In this document: one piece after another, positions 8,681 to 20,097 of the stretch
How positions within the stretch are numbered: position 1 is the stretch's first letter
Layout: each line of letters begins with the position of its first letter
From: Paludibacteraceae bacterium
GTDB lineage: Bacteria; Bacteroidota; Bacteroidia; Bacteroidales; Paludibacteraceae
Reading direction: 5' to 3'
DNA length: 64,000 nucleotides
Assembly (NCBI GenBank): GCA_024400115.1
Contig: JAKSNF010000004.1
Location: 79,789-143,788 of the forward strand
The notes under the pieces: generated by a model
Seen by the model: only the letters and a program-made list of their open reading frames with translations
Told to the model about the DNA's origin: nothing
Database searches by the model: none
Position numbers and translations under genes: made by a program

Positions 8681-9292
8681 TTATATAACTGGTCTAATAT
8701 TATTCTCGTTCATAACAAAAACCTCATTGGTTCCATACAAAGTAATTCCCGTTCTACGTTTATACGCTCGTGCTGCAAACATATCACCCAAAATCGTATC
8801 ATTAAATGAAACCTTTTTTCTTGGACAACTAATAATTCCAAATAATTTCAAACCATCTATTAGAGAGTGGCCATTAAAATCTTTTACAACATTTTCAATC
8901 TGTTTCTTTGCTTTTCTTTTATGCTTAGAAATATTTTCTGGTAAACAATCTTTTAATTCAAAGAAAACCATCCACTTCCTATTTGCGTCATTCTCCAAAT
9001 AAAAACAGCCTTCGCAATGCTGATTATTGGAAGTTATTGTGCTTGTATATAATGTATCATGCAGCAACGAAAATTCAAGTGACAATCCACCATCATTATG
9101 AATCGCCGCACTATCCATCAATGTTCCTCCATCCGGTGCCATCTGATTATAATCAGTGATTTCAACCGAACGCTTATGAGGAGACATCTTTGTACGTTCG
9201 GAAAAATCGGCAACGTATATTTCTGGGTAATCAACTTGCAGAAAAGATGTTGTCGGATGAATAAAACATATTTGTCTTGCTAAATTACTCAT
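8681..9292 (-). CDS. Unidentified ATPase partner, possible PD-(D/E)XK-like protein
   Basis: The frame is open further upstream, but the ATG at 9292 (MSNLARQICFIHP) overlaps the ATPase stop codon as ATGAGTAA, so I use that start (203 aa). I recognise no family. Residues around the middle read NRKWMVFFELKDCLPENISK, followed by a basic helix KRKAKKQIENVVKDF. An E-x-K at the end of a hydrophobic strand, with an acidic/strand segment before it, is what restriction-type nuclease cores show, but a full catalytic set is not proven. Tight coupling to the ATPase suggests that the two work as a pair. Confidence 0.6.
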   Translation of the reverse strand: MSNLARQICFIHPTTSFLQVDYPEIYVADFSERTKMSPHKRSVEITDYNQMAPDGGTLMDSAAIHNDGGLSLEFSLLHDTLYTSTITSNNQHCEGCFYLENDANRKWMVFFELKDCLPENISKHKRKAKKQIENVVKDFNGHSLIDGLKLFGIISCPRKKVSFNDTILGDMFAARAYKRRTGITLYGTNEVFVMNENNIRPVI

Positions 9293-10562
9293 AGTAGGAA
9301 AGCATTGAAAGATATTCCGAAGAAATTGTCTTATATGCCTTATTAAGATAATTATTGTCGAGAAGGCCGTCATCATCTTGAATCTTCTTTAATTGACCAT
9401 CATGTATTTCATAAACAACTACAGAACGAGGAGAAATCCACCCCTTACGAGATAACATATCATTAGCATCTTCTTCAGATACTCGACCTCCAACAAATCC
9501 TCCCATCAAACAGTTATTCAAAGCAAATAATACATAAGGACTATGAGTCGTAATTAATGCTGTATGGTTTCTATCTGCATTCTGCAATTCGTGCATAAAC
9601 CAATAGACAAATTTTGCCTGAGCATCAGGGAATAAGTTCTGTTCTGGTTCCTCTACATACACATGCGTGTTCTCATAGAAAAAAGAACGTCTTGCCGAGT
9701 CAAACATATCCAATACAGCGCGTTCCTGTTTGAAGAACGGAATCAGAATAGAATCTTTTTCCCCATCAATCTCCAAGGTAATTTTATTCAATCTTTCACC
9801 TTTATCATGAGCATCTTTAACAGCACCATTAAATTGTTCAGATAACGTATGCATCGCATTATCCACTTGCTGTTTTTGCTCTGCAGACAAAGGTTTATAG
9901 CGTTTATATACACTATTTAATGAGTAGCCCAAAACAGTATATAGTGGGAGTATCGATTGTACACCGCTGGAAGCGTCCATCAATTTTAATGGAACACTCC
10001 CATCATATACCACATCCTTGTCCGCCTTTTCATCATAATGATATTGTATCTCACGCTGTAACAAATTTCCCAAATTGACATCTTTTATATACGAACGAGC
10101 CTCGAACCAGTCATACATAAAATAGAGCATCGAGTCATTAGTATCATTATATTTCTTTACATTAGGAATAGCGGCAACAATATTACGCTCTGCTGGTATA
10201 TAACAAATCTTGGGATAAATATACTTTTCCCATGTGATAGATTTAGAAATAGACACCACCTTATCCCTCAATGTTATAGTTACGAAATTCCCCTCGTAAT
10301 ACAAATAACTATCGTCAACTATATATTCGGCCATTCTATGATACTCTGCCAATATTTTCACAAAACCGCCATCATCCATAAAGCGACGGCTTTCTTCCTC
10401 GAAATTAATAAAGCAGCGTTTTTCTACCCATTGACAAAAACATATAATTTTTGCTATAGTGCTCTTACCACTACTCTGGGGACCAAGGATTATCGTTACC
10501 TTATTGAGATCAATATCAATCTCCTTAATTGAACCAATCTTCTTAATTTTAACTTTACACAT
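9285..10562 (-). CDS. AAA family ATPase, RecF/OLD-like
   Basis: A 425-aa ATPase with Walker A LGPQSSGKSTIAK at residues ~28-40, a central insert, the Walker B region HVYVEEPEQNLFPDAQAKF near residue 310, and the H-loop TTHSPYVLFALNN. This order is that of single-chain AAA_15-type ATPases common in anti-phage pairs (ATPase plus small effector). It starts 11 bp after pseC. The 12 nt before its ATG (AATGCTATTATG including the ATG) recur almost exactly before pseF (AATGTTATTATG), as if the pair had been set into the former pseC-pseF junction. Confidence 0.85.
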   Translation of the reverse strand: MCKVKIKKIGSIKEIDIDLNKVTIILGPQSSGKSTIAKIICFCQWVEKRCFINFEEESRRFMDDGGFVKILAEYHRMAEYIVDDSYLYYEGNFVTITLRDKVVSISKSITWEKYIYPKICYIPAERNIVAAIPNVKKYNDTNDSMLYFMYDWFEARSYIKDVNLGNLLQREIQYHYDEKADKDVVYDGSVPLKLMDASSGVQSILPLYTVLGYSLNSVYKRYKPLSAEQKQQVDNAMHTLSEQFNGAVKDAHDKGERLNKITLEIDGEKDSILIPFFKQERAVLDMFDSARRSFFYENTHVYVEEPEQNLFPDAQAKFVYWFMHELQNADRNHTALITTHSPYVLFALNNCLMGGFVGGRVSEEDANDMLSRKGWISPRSVVVYEIHDGQLKKIQDDDGLLDNNYLNKAYKTISSEYLSMLSYYE

Positions 10563-10573
10563 AATAGCATTAT

Positions 10574-11746
10574 TTAGATGTTAGCAAATATACTCTCTTT
10601 CACTTTTTCTATAACCCACTCCTGCTCTTCATCCGTCAAACTCGGATACATCGGTAACGCAAGGCAGTGCTTATAATATTCCTCTGCAACGGGGCATTCG
10701 CCCTCTTTACGACCAAGACGCTTATAATACGGCATCATATGAGCCGGGATATAAAGCACCTGAGCGAAGATATTATGCTCTCGCAAGTAATCATACAAGC
10801 CTTTCCGCTTATCCGCATCCACCTTAATTATATATAGGTGAAAAGCATGTACAATGTCGTCTGCACGATAAGGTGTCTTAACAGGAAGATCTTTCAATGC
10901 CTCATCATAGCGCTTTGCTATTTCATTACGACGAGTAATGCTCCAATTGAGACGCTTTAACTGGCTGCTCGCCAATGCTGCCTGAAATTCCGTAATACGA
11001 TAATTATAACCTAACTCCTGCATCTCATAATACCAGCCGCCATCGCTGCGAGTCAATCGGTTCGGATTCTTGGTAATACCATGCGTACGATAAAGAGCTA
11101 CTTTCTCATAGAGGTCTTTATCGTTAGTCGTAATACATCCGCCCTCTCCCGCAGCAATATGCTTCACGGGATGAAAAGAGAACACACTCAAATCAGCATA
11201 CTTACAATTACCCACCATTTGTTTTTCTCCCTTACTATCCGTCCAAGAACCACCAGGCGCGTGACAAGCATCCACTACCACTTTAAAGCCATACTCTACC
11301 GATAGTTGATGCAGGCGTTCCTCATCGATAGGATAACCCGCAAAATCAACAGGAACAACCGCTTTATAGGAACCTTTAGGACTTGCTTTCAATATTTCCT
11401 CAAGTTTATCAAAATCCATCAAGAAAGTCTTAGCATCAATATCGCAGAAGACGATATCGGCTCCTAAATAACGGAAACCATTAGCACTAGCCACAAACGT
11501 AATGGGTGTCGTAATAACCTTATCACCAGGTTGGATACCGAGTGCCATTGCGCAAAGGTGAAGTGCTGCCGTACCATTGCTAACCATACAAGCGTAGCGG
11601 CAACCAAGATAATGTGCAAAATTGGATTCAAACTCCGGAATACGGGGACCTTGGGTCAAATAGTCCGAACGCAATGTCTCCACCACGGCTTGAATATCTT
11701 CCTCCGTGATGAGTTGATGACCGTATGATATAGGATGATTAATCAT
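10574..11746 (-). CDS. pseC: UDP-4-amino-4,6-dideoxy-N-acetyl-altrosamine transaminase
   Basis: A 390-aa DegT/DnrJ/EryC1-family PLP aminotransferase, second step of pseudaminate synthesis. The N-terminus YGHQLITEEDIQAVVETLRS and LTQGPRIPEFE are characteristic of PseC; the PLP lysine lies in SFHPVKHIAAGEGGCITT. The C-terminal AQVLYIPAHMMPYYKRLG is also PseC-like. It overlaps the pseB stop by 4 bp. Other sugar aminotransferases share the fold, so the specific assignment rests on the close PseC match and the neighbouring pseB. Confidence 0.9.
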   Translation of the reverse strand: MINHPISYGHQLITEEDIQAVVETLRSDYLTQGPRIPEFESNFAHYLGCRYACMVSNGTAALHLCAMALGIQPGDKVITTPITFVASANGFRYLGADIVFCDIDAKTFLMDFDKLEEILKASPKGSYKAVVPVDFAGYPIDEERLHQLSVEYGFKVVVDACHAPGGSWTDSKGEKQMVGNCKYADLSVFSFHPVKHIAAGEGGCITTNDKDLYEKVALYRTHGITKNPNRLTRSDGGWYYEMQELGYNYRITEFQAALASSQLKRLNWSITRRNEIAKRYDEALKDLPVKTPYRADDIVHAFHLYIIKVDADKRKGLYDYLREHNIFAQVLYIPAHMMPYYKRLGRKEGECPVAEEYYKHCLALPMYPSLTDEEQEWVIEKVKESIFANI

Positions 11747-12771
11747 TTAACTTCAAAATTAGAGTCTATATAACGTTTAATCTTTGAACGCAAAGATTCC
11801 ACAGTATCCCAATCTTTGTTGTTATTTGAGCAATAGCAGAAAGCTTCTGACACAAAAGGAGCCTGATAATGCTCTATTAATTGTTGGCGAGTATAAATAA
11901 ATGCCACAGCAGGAAGGATAGCATAACAATTACCCAAATCAATTGTATCTTGTGCATCTGATGAAGCAATCAATTCTTCATGTAGTTTCTCGTTGGGTCG
12001 CAAGCCGAGTTCAACCACCGGCATTTTTGGAGCCATAGCTCGCGCTAAATCAATCACTTTATATGACATACATTTAGGCACAAAGATTTCTCCTCCCAAA
12101 TGATGTTCTAAAGCAAAAAGAACCGAACTAATTCCCTCCATGATGGAGATATTAAAACGCGTCATCCTTTGATCAACAATGGGCAAAGCTTTTGCCTTAT
12201 TCTTAATCGCTTGCTCAAAGATTGGATATGCAGTTCCTCTATCCCCTAATACATTACTAAAACGAACTACAGAGAAACGCACCCCCTTATTACCTGCGAT
12301 ATTATTCGCTGCGCAGAAAAGTTTATCACTCGTCAGTTTCGTTGCACCATAAAGATTCGTTGGTGCACACGCTGCTGCAGAGGAAAGAGCAATAACATCT
12401 TTCACACCACATGCCAAAGCCGCATCAATCACATTTTGCGCACCGAGAATATTCGTCTTGATGCATTCATCAGGATTATACTCCGCCGTATTCACATTGC
12501 GGATGGCGGCTGCGTGAATAAAAATATCTACTCCCTCACAAGCCCGTTTTAGCCGGTCTAAATCGCGAACATCCCCAATAAAATAGCGCATCATTGGATA
12601 TTTTTCTTCTGAGAATTGCTGTTGCATATCTAATTGGCGCTGTTCATCACGAGAATAAACAATTACCTTCTTAACATTGGGATAATCACGCAATATAACT
12701 TCTACAAACTTTTTGCCAAATGATCCCGTTCCACCGGTAATCAAAACTACTTTGTTATTTAGATTAAGCAT
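11743..12771 (-). CDS. pseB: UDP-N-acetylglucosamine 4,6-dehydratase (inverting)
   Basis: A 342-aa extended SDR enzyme, first step of pseudaminate synthesis. The Rossmann motif is ITGGTGSFGKKFV, followed by YSRDEQRQLDMQQ, which is typical of PseB/FlaA1. Further on are HAAAIRNVNTAEYNPDECIK and the active-site segment CAPTNLYGATKLTSDKLF. It follows the ABC ATPase gene by 21 bp in the same operon. Confidence 0.9.
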   Translation of the reverse strand: MLNLNNKVVLITGGTGSFGKKFVEVILRDYPNVKKVIVYSRDEQRQLDMQQQFSEEKYPMMRYFIGDVRDLDRLKRACEGVDIFIHAAAIRNVNTAEYNPDECIKTNILGAQNVIDAALACGVKDVIALSSAAACAPTNLYGATKLTSDKLFCAANNIAGNKGVRFSVVRFSNVLGDRGTAYPIFEQAIKNKAKALPIVDQRMTRFNISIMEGISSVLFALEHHLGGEIFVPKCMSYKVIDLARAMAPKMPVVELGLRPNEKLHEELIASSDAQDTIDLGNCYAILPAVAFIYTRQQLIEHYQAPFVSEAFCYCSNNNKDWDTVESLRSKIKRYIDSNFEVK

Positions 12772-12792
12772 ATCTATGTATTTTTAAAATTC

Positions 12793-14058
12793 TCAATGTA
12801 TATTCCAATCAACAAGCGTACTAAACATTCCATTACGATTATTTCCACGCTGAGTGAATTCATCCGTGATAGCAAACTTACAAATATCTCCCGCTGTATC
12901 CACATCAACTCCCGAGAAATTCTGATGGCTATTGAAATTCAAATAAATAGAATACTGTCCCGGAGCCAAAGTTCGCTTAGGTATAGTGATATCAATTACA
13001 GAATCTCCTAATGGCAAATCCGCCAAACGATTCATCTGTTTGTCATTACTATCAAACTCCCACGCTACCATACCATCACCTTTCGCAATAGAAACATAGC
13101 CATAGAGTCCTGGGATCACTTCCTTTGTACGCACATGCAATCGAAGAATAATATCTTCATCACAGGAGAATACATCTTTAGGGTCACCAGACTCGGGCAA
13201 TAACTCTGCTTGATAACATTGGAAGTTCTTATCTACAATCGGTTTAGACCACTGAACACCCAAGCCTTTGAGAGAATCTTGTAAATAGAAATCCACCACC
13301 TCATTAATCGGGCCATCATTAATAACAGAACCATTCTCTAACAACACACCACGATGACAAAGCCGACGCAACGATGCCATATTATGACTCACAAACAGCA
13401 CGGTTCTGCCACCGGAAGCGACGTCCTGCATCTTGCCAATGGCTTTCTTTTGGAACTCAGCATCGCCTACCGCTAATACCTCATCCACCACTAAGATTTC
13501 CGGCTCCAAGAAAGCGGCTACAGCGAAACCTAACCTGACGGTCATACCACTACTATAACGCTTAACGGGTGTGTCAATATACTTCTCACAGCCGCTGAAA
13601 GCGATAATCTCATCGAGCTTAGCACTGATCTCCTGCTTGGTCATACCCAAGATAGCACCGTTCATGTAGATATTCTCCCTGCCGGTCATCTCGCTATGGA
13701 AGCCTGTACCGACCTCGAGGAGGCTGGCGATACGTCCCCTCGCGTTGATAGTGCCCACCGTAGGAGCCGTGACACGGCTAAGTAACTTAAGCAGCGTCGA
13801 TTTGCCGGCACCGTTCTTACCGATGATACCGACAACGTCGCCTTGCTCGACCTTGAAATCAATATCTCTTAATGCCCAGATATAGTCGGACGTAGCCTTG
13901 GCGGCGCGGTCGTTGACGTCACCGATCTTGAGATAAGGGTCCTCGTGATGGAGGATGGAGGTTTGCCACCAACGATTGAGGTCGTGGCTGAGGGTGCCGG
14001 TGCCTACGAGGCCGAGGCGGTATTGTTTACCGACGTGGTTAAATTCGATTGCAGTCAT
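12793..14058 (-). CDS. Wzt-type polysaccharide ABC transporter ATP-binding protein
   Basis: A 421-aa protein. The N-terminal ~250 residues are an ABC ATPase (Walker A GIIGKNGAGKSTLLK, signature KRYSSGM, Walker B PEILVVDEVLAVGD), with the long N-terminal extension of TagH/Wzt proteins. Residues ~260-421 form a beta-rich domain like the Wzt C-terminal glycan-binding domain, which reads the end group of the exported chain. The matching permease (Wzm) is not in this window, and the upstream neighbour is an unrelated DUF4143 gene. First gene of the pse operon, so chain export and pseudaminate synthesis are likely linked. Confidence 0.88.
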   Translation of the reverse strand: MTAIEFNHVGKQYRLGLVGTGTLSHDLNRWWQTSILHHEDPYLKIGDVNDRAAKATSDYIWALRDIDFKVEQGDVVGIIGKNGAGKSTLLKLLSRVTAPTVGTINARGRIASLLEVGTGFHSEMTGRENIYMNGAILGMTKQEISAKLDEIIAFSGCEKYIDTPVKRYSSGMTVRLGFAVAAFLEPEILVVDEVLAVGDAEFQKKAIGKMQDVASGGRTVLFVSHNMASLRRLCHRGVLLENGSVINDGPINEVVDFYLQDSLKGLGVQWSKPIVDKNFQCYQAELLPESGDPKDVFSCDEDIILRLHVRTKEVIPGLYGYVSIAKGDGMVAWEFDSNDKQMNRLADLPLGDSVIDITIPKRTLAPGQYSIYLNFNSHQNFSGVDVDTAGDICKFAITDEFTQRGNNRNGMFSTLVDWNIH

Positions 14059-14427
14059 CTTATTCTTTTGTTATATTTTTCTTTTATCTCCCGCAGATAT
14101 CGACAGATTTTCTACCGATTTGCGATTTATGCGCCTCCTTCTGAGGGGAGGCTCTACTGATTCATACAGATGGATTGTTTTCTATATTGTTTTCTCTTTT
14201 ATCCCACAGATTACGGCAGACTATCTACGGGCACATCTATTTATCTGTCTACATCTGTCGGAGTTGGCAGGAGAGTGCTACATAAGCCTATGAGGCGCAA
14301 TCGCACTGATGGCCAACGGAATAGGGTGTGTGAAACCACCCCGTTCAAACAAATTCTGTTGAGCATCTGTTTGAATCTGCGGGAGGTTAAAATTTCTCTC
14401 TCACTATTACTCTCACTCCAAATTCGG
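14059..14427 (-). promoter_or_regulatory. Long untranslated leader of the pse operon
   Basis: About 370 nt separate the operon promoter from the wzt start, and no credible gene lies here. It contains a GC-rich hairpin (GCCTCC / GGAGGC around 14130-14153) and several pyrimidine-rich stretches on the plus strand. Long leaders before surface polysaccharide operons in this phylum are sites of UpxY/NusG-type antitermination. That role here is inference. Confidence 0.45.
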
Positions 14428-14430
14428 GCG

Positions 14431-14462
14431 CAAAAGTACGAAAAAAAAATGATATATGCAAA
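14431..14462 (-). promoter_or_regulatory. Promoter of the wzt-pse operon
   Basis: Minus-strand TTTG (14459-14462), 20-nt spacer and TACTTTTG (14431-14438), a full Bacteroidota consensus. Confidence 0.75.
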
Positions 14463-14496
14463 TTTATTTGTAAATTTTGCTAAAATGTGGCGAAAA

Positions 14497-15633
14497 TTAC
14501 CGATAGGGGACATAACCATGACGGGGGTCTTCCAAACGCTGAGTACCATCGTAGATAACTTGCGTGGAAAGGACATCCGCTCCATAGACTTTCCTTAAGT
14601 AATCTAAGTTCGCAAAGAACGAGGAATGAACCGTAGTGGCAGACTTAATCTCATAAGCCCTAATCTGCATAGCCTGCTCCTGCACTAAATCCACTTCATG
14701 CTGAGACTTATCGCGATAAAAATAATAATTATTCTCCAATCCGGCATGATACAACTCTTTGACACGATCAGCAACCACCAAATTCTCAAACAGCGCTCCG
14801 CGCAGTGGACAATTGGCAACATCTAACTCCGAGCGTAACCCTAAGAGATAACAAAGCAACCCCGTATCATAAAAATATATTTTAGGAGATTTGACGAGCC
14901 GTTTTCCCATATTACGATAATAGGGCTGCAAGGTAAAGACAATATAAGAAGCCTGAAGAATACTCAACCAACTTTGCACCGTCTTAACCGATACCCCCAC
15001 TTCTGCACTAAGACTATTAGCATTAAACTCAGTGCCTACTCTGGTTGCACATAAACGAACGAACTTAGAAAACAGATCAATATCCTTCACATTCGTTATC
15101 ATGCGCACATCGCGTAGCACATAGGTGGAGAAATACCCACTATACACCGCCTCTAGTGGACGCCCATCACCCCAAATAGCGGGGAAGAAACCACGAAGAA
15201 GTAAGGAGTCTGTGGAGAAAGCTCGTTGAGCTGACCCTAATTCATTGAGCGAGAAGGGAAGTAACTTCAAGACAGCCACCCTCCCTGCCAATGTTTGACT
15301 GATATTTTGTAATAACAAGAAATTACTACTTCCCGTTAACACATAACGACGTGATTTATCTTCATCTACCAACACCTTAATGGCAGAAAAGACTTCCGGC
15401 AAATAATGAGCCTCATCAATAATAACTCCTTCTTTATACTTTCGCAACTCAGCATACATATCCCTTTGCATAGCTTCGCGAATGTCGGATTGCTCAAGAT
15501 TAAGATAAGCATAATGAGGAAAAACCATCTTGCATAAAGTGGTCTTACCCGATTGACGAGGTCCCGTAACAGAAATAACAGGGAACGACTGAGATAATAA
15601 CTCTAATTGTGATTGCAAGTCTCTATAATACAT
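14497..15633 (-). CDS. AAA ATPase with DUF4143 domain
   Basis: Starting at the ATG at 15633 (MYYRDLQSQLELL) this is 378 aa; the frame is open further, but that extension is encoded by the hairpin repeat and lies at or before the promoter. Walker A is SVTGPRQSGKTTLCK; the sensor region contains RYVLTGSSNFLLLQ; the DUF4143 part contains YKSPKIYFYDTGLLCYLLG-like strands and the PD-(D/E)XK-like ending with HEVDLVQEQ and AYEIKSA. Such proteins are widespread, often as genomic islands of one gene; their role is unclear. It has its own promoter and a 5' stem-loop. Confidence 0.85.
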   Translation of the reverse strand: MYYRDLQSQLELLSQSFPVISVTGPRQSGKTTLCKMVFPHYAYLNLEQSDIREAMQRDMYAELRKYKEGVIIDEAHYLPEVFSAIKVLVDEDKSRRYVLTGSSNFLLLQNISQTLAGRVAVLKLLPFSLNELGSAQRAFSTDSLLLRGFFPAIWGDGRPLEAVYSGYFSTYVLRDVRMITNVKDIDLFSKFVRLCATRVGTEFNANSLSAEVGVSVKTVQSWLSILQASYIVFTLQPYYRNMGKRLVKSPKIYFYDTGLLCYLLGLRSELDVANCPLRGALFENLVVADRVKELYHAGLENNYYFYRDKSQHEVDLVQEQAMQIRAYEIKSATTVHSSFFANLDYLRKVYGADVLSTQVIYDGTQRLEDPRHGYVPYR

Positions 15634-15650
15634 AATGATAGGTGTAATTT

Positions 15651-15683
15651 GGACAAATTTGGAGTTCAATTCCAAATCCGTCT
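15651..15683 (-). repeat. Copy of the pyrG terminator hairpin at the DUF4143 mRNA 5' end
   Basis: An imperfect inverted repeat around GTTCAAT, nearly identical to the hairpin at 15794-15826. The DUF4143 promoter is immediately upstream, so transcription would begin at the base of this stem-loop. Confidence 0.6.
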
Positions 15684-15684
15684 G

Positions 15685-15716
15685 CAAAATTACTACTTTT
15701 TTATTATATATGCAAA
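15685..15716 (-). promoter_or_regulatory. Promoter of the DUF4143 ATPase gene
   Basis: Minus-strand TTTG (15713-15716), 20-nt spacer, TAATTTTG (15685-15692). Confidence 0.7.
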
Positions 15717-15793
15717 TTTTTCAGCAAAAAAAATGTGTTTTTTGCCTTTTTCCTATATTTATCTGTTTACAAACCCTTTTATATACAAGAAAA

Positions 15794-15826
15794 GGACGGA
15801 TTTGGAGTTCAATTCCAAATCCGTCC
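15794..15826 (-). terminator. Probable terminator downstream of pyrG
   Basis: A perfect 13-bp inverted repeat (GGACGGATTTGGA and its complement) with a 7-nt loop lies 15 bp past the pyrG stop. On the minus strand it is followed by TTTTCTTG. Confidence 0.65.
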
Positions 15827-15840
15827 ATATTTGACTCCTA

Positions 15841-18533
<2,693 letters not shown>

Positions 18534-18538
18534 ATTGT

Positions 18539-19612
18539 TTATTCTTTTTCTGGCTGCAATGTTAATGTATATAAGATGGCCTCGGCTTGGCGGAGGGCGT
18601 TACGTTTCTTTTGACCGGCGGCATAAAGGAAGACTTCTGCCGTAATCACCTGCTGACGGGACTCGTCCAAGACCGTGTGACTGACAAAAGGACCGCCCAT
18701 GGCTTCGCCACCGTAGATCTTCCACAGACCGCGGAGCTCGGCAGTGTACTCGCCCGTCTCCTGTCGCCTGTCGCCTGTCGCCAATACCTTATATTGCGGA
18801 GGGAAGATGCGGTACTCGGTACCCATGTAGGAACCCTCGACGGAAGCCGTTACGACTTGACCTAAGACCTCATCACGCTTTTGACAGAGGTAATCCAAAG
18901 TGAAGGTGCGCTGATCCGTATAAGGGTACGAATAGATGACTAAGTCACGACGCATGGGACCTTTGTTGTTGCAACACCATATCAGTCGATAGTTTAGAGT
19001 GGAGAGTTTAGAGTTTAGAGTAGTGGAGAGTGTAGAGTGTAGAGTGGTGTCCATGATGAGGATGTAGTCCTCGGGGATGAGGAGGTCACAATGGAAATCA
19101 CGTTGCAGAATATGACGCGCGTCCTTATTGGTAGAAGCGCGATAGAAGCGCGTTTGGCGCTGTAACTCCTCGTTAACAAACCACTCGCGCACAGACTCGC
19201 TATTAGCCTCCCAATAAGCATCAAAATCAGCCCGATTAGGTGACTGAATACGATAAACGGCCTGCGGGTGAGACCATAGGTCACGACCGACTTTAACTTT
19301 GAGGGTGGTGTATTTAGTGGAATCAATATCCACAATGAGGATATTACGCGTTGGTTGGAGGTAACTATCAAACTGCGAAGGAACGACATGCATAACCTTG
19401 AAATACGATTCCATCTGCGGCAAACAGGGCATATCTGCCTCCATGACAGGTTTGACGACATCGTACACCGACTCCGAAGAAACGACTAAACATTCATAAA
19501 TAGCCCCCGTGGCACTTACCTTGCCGGTTCTCGTATCGGCACAGCCGATTAGGAGTAGAGGAGTAGAGGTGTAGAGGAGGAGGGATAAGATATTAGTAAT
19601 GAACTTTTTCAT
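18539..19612 (-). CDS. DUF4837 family lipoprotein
   Basis: A 357-aa Bacteroidota-specific protein with a lipoprotein signal (LSLLLYTSTPLLLIGC, cysteine at ~24). The family is conserved but uncharacterised. Two stretches look repeat-derived: the signal peptide core comes from a CTACTCC-type repeat (19551-19586), and an internal segment STLSTTLNSKLSTLNYRL is encoded by CTCTAAA heptads (18989-19052). A third, GDRRQETGE, comes from a GCGACAG repeat (18759-18782). All keep the frame. It overlaps the nitroreductase gene upstream by 20 bp. Confidence 0.8.
   Translation of the reverse strand: MKKFITNILSLLLYTSTPLLLIGCADTRTGKVSATGAIYECLVVSSESVYDVVKPVMEADMPCLPQMESYFKVMHVVPSQFDSYLQPTRNILIVDIDSTKYTTLKVKVGRDLWSHPQAVYRIQSPNRADFDAYWEANSESVREWFVNEELQRQTRFYRASTNKDARHILQRDFHCDLLIPEDYILIMDTTLHSTLSTTLNSKLSTLNYRLIWCCNNKGPMRRDLVIYSYPYTDQRTFTLDYLCQKRDEVLGQVVTASVEGSYMGTEYRIFPPQYKVLATGDRRQETGEYTAELRGLWKIYGGEAMGGPFVSHTVLDESRQQVITAEVFLYAAGQKKRNALRQAEAILYTLTLQPEKE
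18759..18782. repeat. GCGACAG-type tandem repeat inside DUF4837
   Basis: On the coding strand the unit GGCGACAGGCGACAGG encodes GDRRQ. The same unit and peptide occur in the GH43 gene at 55351-55374. Confidence 0.6.
18989..19052. repeat. CTCTAAA/CTCTACA heptad repeat inside DUF4837
   Basis: On the coding strand heptads of CTCTAMA type run for ~60 nt and end in CTAAACTATCGAC, an end also seen at 55955-55971 in yggS. Translated in frame as Ser/Thr/Leu/Asn-rich peptide. Confidence 0.7.
19551..19586. repeat. CTACTCC-type repeat encoding a signal peptide core
   Basis: On the coding strand it reads CTCCTCTACACCTCTACTCC and encodes LLLYTSTPLLL of the DUF4837 signal peptide. Related stretches are at 48271-48308, 48829-48865 and 49803-49843. 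Confidence 0.65.
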
Positions 19613-20096
19613 AGGGTAATTTGGATAAATCGTAGTCTTTTCGTTCTTCGTTCTTATAACCCACCGAGATGACGCAGAGGACAGTGAGGTTTTCGGGTAT
19701 AGAAGCGATGCGTTTCACCAGTTCTTCGGCTCCTTCACGCTGATAGATTTGGCACCAGCATGCCCCTAAACCCTGATCGGCAGCAGCCAGTAAGAGGTTA
19801 TGTGCGGCAATAGCGCCGTCCATCTGCCACGTGTCGGTTAAGGACGCATCGACAGCGACGACGATACCCGCCATGGCGGTATTGAACATACCGCTACCAT
19901 AGGTGCGGCAGGAAGCCAAGGGACGGAGTTGCGTCTCGTCCGTGAGGACGTAGAACTGCCAAGGGTTAATGCGCTTGCCCGAAGGAGACATAAGGGCGCA
20001 TTGGAGCATATATTCTAACTTCTCCCGTTCTACGGGTTGAGAGGTGTATTGCCGTATCGAACGGCGTGATTGACAGATTTGAAGAAAAGATTTCAT
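19593..20096 (-). CDS. Nitroreductase family protein
   Basis: A 167-aa FMN-dependent nitroreductase-fold protein. The N-terminus CQSRRSIRQYTSQPVEREKL and ALMSPSGKRINPWQFYVLTD are the FMN-binding signatures; the C-terminal part has GLGACWCQIYQREGAEE and ISVGYKNEE. Substrate unknown. It is preceded by an intergenic heptad repeat. Confidence 0.9.
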   Translation of the reverse strand: MKSFLQICQSRRSIRQYTSQPVEREKLEYMLQCALMSPSGKRINPWQFYVLTDETQLRPLASCRTYGSGMFNTAMAGIVVAVDASLTDTWQMDGAIAAHNLLLAAADQGLGACWCQIYQREGAEELVKRIASIPENLTVLCVISVGYKNEERKDYDLSKLPYEKVHY

Positions 20097-20097
20097 G

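Noticed and set aside
18989..19052. Heptad repeats as possible phase-variation tract
   Set aside because: Seven-base units could shift the frame by slippage, but the units are degenerate and imperfect, so slippage is less likely than a one-time insertion.
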